Origin: Saprospiraceae bacterium
GTDB lineage: Bacteria; Bacteroidota; Bacteroidia; Chitinophagales; Saprospiraceae
NCBI GenBank assembly: GCA_007125435.1
Contig: SLDF01000396.1
Coordinates: forward strand, 1-5,910
Reading direction: 5' to 3'
Length of the DNA stretch: 5,910 nt
The notes beneath the pieces are model-generated. The model saw only the letters and a list, made by a program, of their open reading frames with translations. It had not been told where the DNA came from and did not search any database. The position numbers and the translations under genes were made by a program. This document shows positions 1 through 4,821 of this stretch, in pieces. Numbering within the stretch: position 1 is the first letter of the stretch; each line of letters begins with the position of its first letter.

Positions 1-159
1 CACGCTGTTTTGTTTTCTTTATTTGTGTTCGTGAATCTCCTTCGTCGATTTGAAGCCGTAATACCCGCCTGCTGCCATCGACAGGTGGCGGGCAGGGATT
101 TTCTAATGCATAATTCGGGTTTAACAATACATTTCTCAAGGACCAATACTAGACAAACT
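1..159. other. Non-coding spacer downstream of the hppD terminator
   Basis: I see no supportable gene here. A reading frame on the plus strand (10-219) opens with TTG, has no family resemblance, and runs through both a GC-rich palindrome and the hppD terminator, so it is not coding. The visible structure is a GC-rich patch at about 62-97 inside otherwise AT-rich DNA, listed separately. The left edge of the window cuts the spacer, so its full extent and the next gene are unknown. Confidence 0.6.
64..97. repeat. GC-rich palindromic element, possible dispersed repeat
   Basis: CCCGCC at 64-69 pairs with GGCGGG at 87-92. Inside it CTG at 72-74 pairs with CAG at 82-84, leaving a small loop. The 15-mer at 72-86 (CTGCCATCGACAGGT) matches the 15-mer at 2774-2788 (CTGCCGTCGTCAGGT) at 13 positions, and a related copy starts at 2855. 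Three GC-rich look-alikes in intergenic DNA of an AT-rich window suggest a dispersed palindromic repeat family. This is inference, and no function is visible. Confidence 0.45.
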
Positions 160-207
160 AAAAAAGTCCTACCAACGCAAAAAAAAGATGCTGCGCCAAT
201 AGGACTT
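160..207 (-). terminator. Rho-independent terminator of the hmgA-hppD unit
   Basis: Read on the minus strand, AAGTCCTA (207-200), TTGG (199-196) and CGCA (195-192) are followed by a 12-nt loop. Then come TGCG (179-176), TTGG (175-172) and TAGGACTT (171-164), running into four further T residues (163-160). In RNA the two UUGG blocks pair through four G-U wobbles, giving an uninterrupted 16-bp helix. On the plus strand the same blocks read CCAA opposite CCAA and cannot pair, so the helix is complete only for leftward transcripts. It lies 88 nt past the hppD stop codon. Confidence 0.85.
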
Positions 208-295
208 AATGTTGTGTAAGCATGAATCTAATCAGGAACTTAGTGCATATAGTTCTGATTACATTTCAGCAATCTTGGGAGTTTTTGGAGGTAGA

Positions 296-1420
296 CTAGA
301 GTGTTCCTCTGAGCTCTTGCTCTCTTTCGATCGCTTCAAAGAGGGCCTTGAAATTACCTTTCCCAAAAGACTGCGCTCCTTTTCTTTGTATGATTTCATA
401 AAAGACGGTAGGTCTGTCTTGTACTGGCTTGGTGAAAATCTGTAGCAAGTATCCATCCTCGTCTCTGTCAATCAGGATGTTGAGTTTTTTGAGCTCTTCG
501 AGGTCTTCGTCAATCTGTCCTACTCGTTCTAGAACTGTTTCGTAATATACCTCAGGCACATAGAGGAAGTCAACACCATTTTCTCTAAGCTTACTTACGG
601 TATCGATGATATTATCTGTAGATACTGCAATATGCTGCACACCGGCTGTCTTATAGAAATCCAGATACTCCTCAATTTGTGATTTCTTCAATCCTTTTGC
701 AGGCTCGTTGATAGGGAATTTGATGTATCCGTTGCCGTTGCTCACCACCTTACTCATCAATGCGGTGTACTCTGTTGATATATCCTTATCATCAAAAGTG
801 ATCAGCAGCTTGAATCCCATAACATCTTGATAAAATTTGACCCACTTGTTCATTCCGCCCAGCTCGACATTGCCCACACAATGATCTACGAAATTCAAAC
901 CAACAGGATCAATTTTTCTGGATGAGGTTCGAGCTTGAAATCCGGGCATGAAAACACCATTGTAATTCTTTCTTTCAACAAAAGTATGTATGGTTTCACC
1001 ATAGGTTTTTATCGACCCCATCTTAATCACTCCATCTTCATCTTCTATCTGAGACAATGGTCTTGCCACCTCAGCCCCTCTCTGCACAGCAGTATTAAAA
1101 GCGATCTCGGCATCATCTACCCATAGAGCCACATCTTTTACTCCATCACCGTGATAAGCCACATGTTTGCTGATTTCAGAATCCGGTGTAAGAGAGGCTG
1201 TAAGCACAAGTCTGATTTTATTTTGTTCTAAAACATAAGAAACAGAATCTCTGTAACCTGTCTCAGGTCCTCGATAAGCTATTAATTTATAGCCAAAGCA
1301 GGCCTGATAATACAACGACGCTTGTTTGGCATTACCTACATAAAACTCTACATAATCGGTCCCATTGAGCGGGAATGAATCTCTAGTTGTTTCTTTTTTT
1401 TCCTGGGTGAGTGTACTCAT
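296..1420 (-). CDS. hppD: 4-hydroxyphenylpyruvate dioxygenase
   Basis: Cytosolic non-haem Fe(II) enzyme that converts 4-hydroxyphenylpyruvate and O2 to homogentisate and CO2, the second step of tyrosine catabolism. The 374-residue length is normal for the family. Two VOC-type modules are visible, at about 20-150 and 172-345. The expected 2-His-1-Glu iron ligands are His180 (in NFVDHCVGNV), His263 (in GVQHIAVSTDN) and Glu342 (in FYEIIQRKGA). The C-terminal helix SFGKGNFKALFEAIE (351-365), which closes the active site in this family, is intact. The ATG at 1420 is preceded by an A-rich leader without a Shine-Dalgarno sequence, which is usual in Bacteroidota. The gene starts 43 nt after the hmgA stop codon and is followed by a strong terminator, so it is probably the last gene of a two-gene operon. 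A 4-hydroxymandelate synthase would share the fold, but the adjacent homogentisate dioxygenase gene argues for HppD. No defect is seen. Confidence 0.96.
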   Translation of the reverse strand: MSTLTQEKKETTRDSFPLNGTDYVEFYVGNAKQASLYYQACFGYKLIAYRGPETGYRDSVSYVLEQNKIRLVLTASLTPDSEISKHVAYHGDGVKDVALWVDDAEIAFNTAVQRGAEVARPLSQIEDEDGVIKMGSIKTYGETIHTFVERKNYNGVFMPGFQARTSSRKIDPVGLNFVDHCVGNVELGGMNKWVKFYQDVMGFKLLITFDDKDISTEYTALMSKVVSNGNGYIKFPINEPAKGLKKSQIEEYLDFYKTAGVQHIAVSTDNIIDTVSKLRENGVDFLYVPEVYYETVLERVGQIDEDLEELKKLNILIDRDEDGYLLQIFTKPVQDRPTVFYEIIQRKGAQSFGKGNFKALFEAIEREQELRGTL

Positions 1421-1463
1421 TTGTTTTACTTTTTATTTGTGTAATAAAAGATATATTCTGTGT

Positions 1464-2618
1464 CTAAGCTAGCCAGCTTTTATAATAGTCTCCATCTTCA
1501 ATACCGGCTGCCTGCTCTGTCATCAATAAAGGTCTAAACGTGTCTACCATAACAGCTAATTCAGCCGTTTCTTTTTGCCCTATGGACTTTTCTACAGTCC
1601 CGGGGTGAGGCCCATGTGGAATTCCTCCGGGGTGAAGCGTGATCATTCCTTTTTCTACATGTTTTCTACTCATGAAGTCACCATCGACATAGTAAAGCAC
1701 CTCGTCACTATCAATATTGGAATGATTGTATGGCGCCGGGATAGATAGTGGATGATAATCGTATAACCTCGGAACGAATGAGCAGATCACAAAGCCTGCC
1801 GTATGAAATGTTTGATGAACCGGCGGTGGTTGATGTATTCTTCCTGTAATGGGCTCAAAGTCATGGATAGAGAATGCATAAGGATATAGATAGCCATCCC
1901 AACCAATCACATCGAAGGGGTGATTCTGGTATACATATGGATATATTTTTTCCTCTTTCTTGATGAGCAATTTAAATTCGCCCTTCTCATCATGTGTCTC
2001 TAATTGCTCAGGTTTGCGTATATCTCTTTCATAAAATGGCGAATGCTCCGCCAATTGGCCAAACTCATTGCGGTATCTCCTAGGCGTTACGATCGGAGAT
2101 GTTGATTCTACGATCAACAATCTATTTTCAGTGGTGTCAAATTCTATTTGATAAATCGTGCCTCTTGGTATTAGTAAGTAATCACCATATTTGAAAGGAA
2201 TATTGCCATACATAGTCTTCAATACGCCTGCACCCACATGTATAAATATCACCTCATCGGCATCGGCGTTCTTTAAAAAATAGTCCGTCGTTCCTTTTCG
2301 AGGTGCCGCAAGATTGATTTTACATTCATTGTTGACCAATACAGGTGTTATACTTTTAAAATAGTCATCTACAGGCTTGATATTAAAACCTTTGAGGCAG
2401 CGGTGCTTTAATTGTTTGTCATGAACAAGCTTAGGCGCAACGGAGAAAGGATCATCAACCTGTAAAATTTGAGTTGGAGGGTTGCAATGATAAAGTAATG
2501 AATAGACATTATGAAAACCCTCTGTTGAAAACAGCTCCTCATGGTAAAGATTACCATCGGGCTTTCTGAATTGCGTATGTCTCTTATGCGGGAACTTTCC
2601 CAATTTATGATAATGCAT
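1464..2618 (-). CDS. hmgA: Homogentisate 1,2-dioxygenase
   Basis: Cytosolic Fe(II) ring-cleavage enzyme that opens homogentisate, the HppD product, to maleylacetoacetate. The 384-residue protein is shorter than the roughly 430-445 residues of the human and Pseudomonas enzymes and appears to be the compact bacterial form. The C-terminal cupin carries the likely iron ligands His299 (in PYNHSN), Glu306 (in DSDEVLYY) and His335 (in GIPHGPHPG). His268 (in PPVHQTFH) is a plausible counterpart of the catalytic histidine. The N-terminal half holds other cupin-like strands, for example VIFIHVGAGVL (123-133) and YGDYLLIPRGT (144-154). The ATG at 2618 opens MHYHKLGKFPHKRH, a typical start for this subfamily, and has no Shine-Dalgarno sequence. 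It is the first gene of the pair with hppD. No consensus promoter is visible within about 140 nt upstream; the nearest good one is near 3170-3200. A general cupin is the only alternative, and the hppD linkage makes it unlikely. Confidence 0.94.
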   Translation of the reverse strand: MHYHKLGKFPHKRHTQFRKPDGNLYHEELFSTEGFHNVYSLLYHCNPPTQILQVDDPFSVAPKLVHDKQLKHRCLKGFNIKPVDDYFKSITPVLVNNECKINLAAPRKGTTDYFLKNADADEVIFIHVGAGVLKTMYGNIPFKYGDYLLIPRGTIYQIEFDTTENRLLIVESTSPIVTPRRYRNEFGQLAEHSPFYERDIRKPEQLETHDEKGEFKLLIKKEEKIYPYVYQNHPFDVIGWDGYLYPYAFSIHDFEPITGRIHQPPPVHQTFHTAGFVICSFVPRLYDYHPLSIPAPYNHSNIDSDEVLYYVDGDFMSRKHVEKGMITLHPGGIPHGPHPGTVEKSIGQKETAELAVMVDTFRPLLMTEQAAGIEDGDYYKSWLA

Positions 2619-2770
2619 CTGTTACTGTTTTATTCGATTACACTTAAAACTGTCTATTAATTTCTACGATGGCCCGACAGATTACCCCTAATAGTTTGTC
2701 TTAATACACCCTCGTAAATACATCTGATTCATGGGAGTATTTCATTTTTGCCGCTTTGGGCATCACCCTC

Positions 2771-2863
2771 CTCCTGCCGTCGTCAGGTCGCTACGTTCCA
2801 GGGCTCACTATTCGTTCGGCCTCTGCTGCGCTATCGCTACACAGAGTCTGGCTCCTGCCGTCG
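2771..2863. repeat. GC-rich patch bounded by a 12-bp direct repeat
   Basis: CTCCTGCCGTCG occurs exactly at 2771-2782 and again at 2852-2863, 81 bp apart, in a stretch far richer in GC than its flanks. The left copy continues into CAGG (2784-2787), which can pair with CCTG (2773-2776). Between the copies, CTCTG (2821-2825) and CAGAG (2842-2846) can pair. The left copy shares 13 of 15 positions with the element at 72-86. It may belong to an intergenic repeat family; the low-GC surroundings and the absence of a gene support a non-coding role or an inserted remnant. Confidence 0.45.
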
Positions 2864-2883
2864 CCACCCTTTCACATCGCTGA

Positions 2884-2914
2884 TGCAAGATCGTCGAACA
2901 AACAACATCTTGCA
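2884..2914. repeat. 8-bp perfect inverted repeat
   Basis: TGCAAGAT (2884-2891) and ATCTTGCA (2907-2914) are perfect reverse complements separated by 15 nt. No T-run follows on either strand, so it is not a standard terminator. It could form a hairpin in the leader of a transcript from the promoter at 3170-3200, or be a protein-binding dyad. The role is unknown. Confidence 0.4.
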
Positions 2915-2990
2915 ATCTATCTCACATAGATGACGTCGATGGTTTATTTAATGAACTTTAGTGAATTAGGATGATGCTATCACTAACGCT

Positions 2991-3025
2991 ATGATATGAT
3001 AAACACCATGTATGACTCATATCAT
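2991..3025. repeat. 9-bp perfect inverted repeat, possible operator or hairpin
   Basis: ATGATATGA (2991-2999) and TCATATCAT (3017-3025) are perfect reverse complements with a 17-nt spacer. No T-run follows on either strand. It lies about 140 nt downstream of the predicted start of the leftward promoter at 3170-3200, so it would sit in the leader RNA if that promoter is active. AT-rich dyads of this size also fit a dimeric regulator site. I cannot tell which. Confidence 0.4.
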
Positions 3026-3169
3026 TTGTGACACTTTTATGTCGTCAACTGCAATCAGTTTATTTTAATTTATACAAGACGAACAAGAAAACAAGCAAGT
3101 AATCCGGTCACTTGATGAATTGGATAAATTCAATAACGTATATGAGTTGACTGCATGCAATCACGCCTA

Positions 3170-3200
3170 CAAAAGTACGGAAAAGCACTACTTATTCAAA
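3170..3200 (-). promoter_or_regulatory. Bacteroidota-type promoter facing hmgA
   Basis: On the minus strand TTTG (3200-3197) is followed by exactly 19 nt and then TACTTTTG (3177-3170). This fits the Bacteroidota housekeeping promoter consensus, TTTG at about -33 and TAnnTTTG at about -7. Transcription would start near 3165 and run left toward hmgA, leaving a leader of about 545 nt, or would make a separate non-coding RNA. It is the best promoter match I found by eye in the spacer, but activity is inferred. Confidence 0.5.
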
Positions 3201-3240
3201 GCAAGTATTGTGGTTATCTTAGCAAAACTGATGAGAATCA

Positions 3241-4734
3241 TCATATCTTAAAGCCAAGTGTCACTACTAATTGAGAAAGTCTTACGGCATTATTCACATT
3301 TTGTGCAGGCGCATTTTCTATGAGATATGGATTATAAAGCTGATTTAACCTCCTTTGTATATAAGCCACGTCAAGATAGAAGGAGTCACCTCTTATACCA
3401 CCACCAAATGAATAGCCAAAGTTATATCGATTATCTCCGAAGAAAGGCGTACCATCTAGTAAAGCACCTGCTCTTAGTCTCCATATATCTTCTGCCCATT
3501 CTCCACCCAGTTTGAAGTTGACAACACTAGATAGCCTGTCTCTTATGGCATCATTTTGTTCACGTTGGTAGTCTATATCGGCTAAGTTGTCGGATCTGAA
3601 ATCAAAGGCCATGTTTGTATAGTCTATAAACTCTACATCTGCACTTATAAAACCCCTGCCGCCGATAATTTTGCCGGCACTGGCTGCAAATCGCCAGGGC
3701 GTGACGAGCCTGTACTCAAATTGACCCTGTGGAGATCTATCTTCAAAAGTGTTGGTAGTTTGCTCTGTAAATGTATAACTCATTTCTGTACTAAAATCCT
3801 CAGTTACGCGTAGGAAAGTAGGTGTGTGCACAGAAGCTCCAACTCTGAAATCATTTGTCGGAGAGAAAATCATACCAAACTTAGCATTGAATCCGGTACC
3901 TGAAGTTCTTAAAAACTCTCGGTAGGTCAAGCCATTGAACACCGGTACTTCACCTATATCATCAGACTCTATGTATGTCTTTTGGTAATTAAATCTATAA
4001 AATGGAATACCTATCGTAAGACCTACCTGCAGTTTTTCGTCATAATTACCTGCCAAGCTAATACCCAAATCATTGATATGCCCACCTTGTCTTACAAATT
4101 GTCTTTTAAACACCCTGTGGTCAGGATTAAACGTCTCTAAGTCATTAGTATATACGCCATTATTTTCACCAAATGGGTCATTGTATATAGCTCCTACATC
4201 AAATGCTAATCCAGCTTCGAAATCATCCAGTTGGTTCCAGGTAAGGCCATTTCCCAGAGCAGTAAACCTGTCTAAAATCGATCCGGGAGTGCGACCTCTG
4301 AAGTCAAACTCTTGTTGAAAGTTGGCTGTTCTATTAAGTCCAACGGAGAAATTGACAGTGGTCCACTTAGATCCACGCGGCTGACTTACAATAACAAGTC
4401 CTACATTTCCTAATCTAAAATTATTGGCACTTTCAGCTACTGTAATCGGATTCTCGCTGTCAAGTGTACTCTCAGTTCTAGCACTAAAAAAGCCTGGGGA
4501 AAACGTTAGCTCAGACTTTCTAAACAAAGCCATACCGGCAGGATTCGTATACGCAGTAGAAAAATCAGCGCCCAATGCACTCGCAGAACCGGCAGTACCC
4601 ATGAATCTTGCAGTTCCGCCGACATCTAACTGAGAAAAGCGCAGTGCATCATTATAGGTTTGAGCAATTATACTACCAGTCGAAACTGTAAGGGCTCCTA
4701 AGAAGCAAATCGAAAAAAAGATTTTTCTAATCAT
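3241..4734 (-). CDS. Outer-membrane FadL/OmpP1/TodX-type transport protein
   Basis: Predicted outer-membrane beta-barrel of the FadL-like family, whose characterised members pass long-chain fatty acids or aromatic hydrocarbons across the outer membrane. Residues 1-25 form a signal peptide: MIRK, a hydrophobic stretch, then likely cleavage after SIIAQ. The mature start TYNDALRFSQ and the following GGTARFMGTAGSASALGADF (39-58) are typical of Bacteroidota members. The family's NPAG element is at 64-67 (TAYTNPAGMALF). Many alternating-hydrophobicity strands follow, and the chain ends in the strand LVVTLGFKI, as expected for a barrel. Its 497 residues are in the family range. The ATG at 4734 has no Shine-Dalgarno sequence. 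It follows the low-complexity gene by 87 nt with a terminator between, so it is probably transcribed separately. The substrate is unknown; homologues are sometimes loosely called hemin receptors. A link to the tyrosine genes is possible but unsupported. Confidence 0.85.
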   Translation of the reverse strand: MIRKIFFSICFLGALTVSTGSIIAQTYNDALRFSQLDVGGTARFMGTAGSASALGADFSTAYTNPAGMALFRKSELTFSPGFFSARTESTLDSENPITVAESANNFRLGNVGLVIVSQPRGSKWTTVNFSVGLNRTANFQQEFDFRGRTPGSILDRFTALGNGLTWNQLDDFEAGLAFDVGAIYNDPFGENNGVYTNDLETFNPDHRVFKRQFVRQGGHINDLGISLAGNYDEKLQVGLTIGIPFYRFNYQKTYIESDDIGEVPVFNGLTYREFLRTSGTGFNAKFGMIFSPTNDFRVGASVHTPTFLRVTEDFSTEMSYTFTEQTTNTFEDRSPQGQFEYRLVTPWRFAASAGKIIGGRGFISADVEFIDYTNMAFDFRSDNLADIDYQREQNDAIRDRLSSVVNFKLGGEWAEDIWRLRAGALLDGTPFFGDNRYNFGYSFGGGIRGDSFYLDVAYIQRRLNQLYNPYLIENAPAQNVNNAVRLSQLVVTLGFKI

Positions 4735-4750
4735 AGCTTATATTTTACGT

Positions 4751-4787
4751 AAAAATGGGTGAACACGTATTAACATATTCACCCATT
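4751..4787 (-). terminator. Rho-independent terminator after the low-complexity gene
   Basis: On the minus strand AATGGGTGAA (4787-4778) and TTCACCCATT (4763-4754) form a perfect 10-bp stem around a 14-nt loop. The 3' arm runs into three more T residues (4753-4751), giving a five-T run. It starts 35 nt past the stop codon of the low-complexity gene and ends about 17 nt before the ATG of the porin gene. Its closeness to that ATG means it could also act in the porin leader, as an attenuator or operator. Confidence 0.7.
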
Positions 4788-4821
4788 GATATTTTAACTC
4801 TAAATTTCAAATATTGTTCTA

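Larger units (their letters stand above)
2619..3240. other. 622-bp intergenic region upstream of hmgA
   Basis: No convincing gene lies here; the ATG-initiated frames on the minus strand are 23 codons or shorter. From right to left it holds a consensus promoter facing hmgA (3170-3200), a 9-bp perfect inverted repeat (2991-3025), an 8-bp inverted repeat (2884-2914), a 6-bp inverted repeat (ATCTAT at 2915-2920, ATAGAT at 2926-2931), a GC-rich repeated patch (about 2766-2869) and a short ATTA-CCCC-TAAT dyad (2681-2692). A plus-strand frame without a start codon (3069-3251) reads like protein and could be a gene remnant. Confidence 0.6.

Noticed and set aside
10..219. 69-residue plus-strand frame starting with TTG
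   Set aside because: It crosses a GC-rich palindrome and the hppD terminator, has no ATG start and no recognisable motif.
1446..1453. TATCTTTT on the minus strand in the hmgA-hppD gap, resembling a -7 element
   Set aside because: The last base differs from TAnnTTTG and no -33 TTTG lies at the right distance; the 43-nt gap fits co-transcription.
2695..2726. Plus-strand promoter-like pair, TTTG then TACATCTG with 20-nt spacing
   Set aside because: It has one mismatch to the consensus and drives nothing recognisable on the plus strand.
2748..2933. 61-residue plus-strand frame in the GC-rich patch upstream of hmgA
   Set aside because: It is made largely of the repeated GC-rich sequence, is rich in Arg/Ser/Cys as expected from non-coding DNA, and has no family resemblance.
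3229..3243. TGATGA/TCATCA hairpin overlapping the porin stop codon, followed by GTTTTG on the minus strand
   Set aside because: The stem is only 6 bp, AT-rich, with a 3-nt loop and a broken T-run; too weak to call a terminator.
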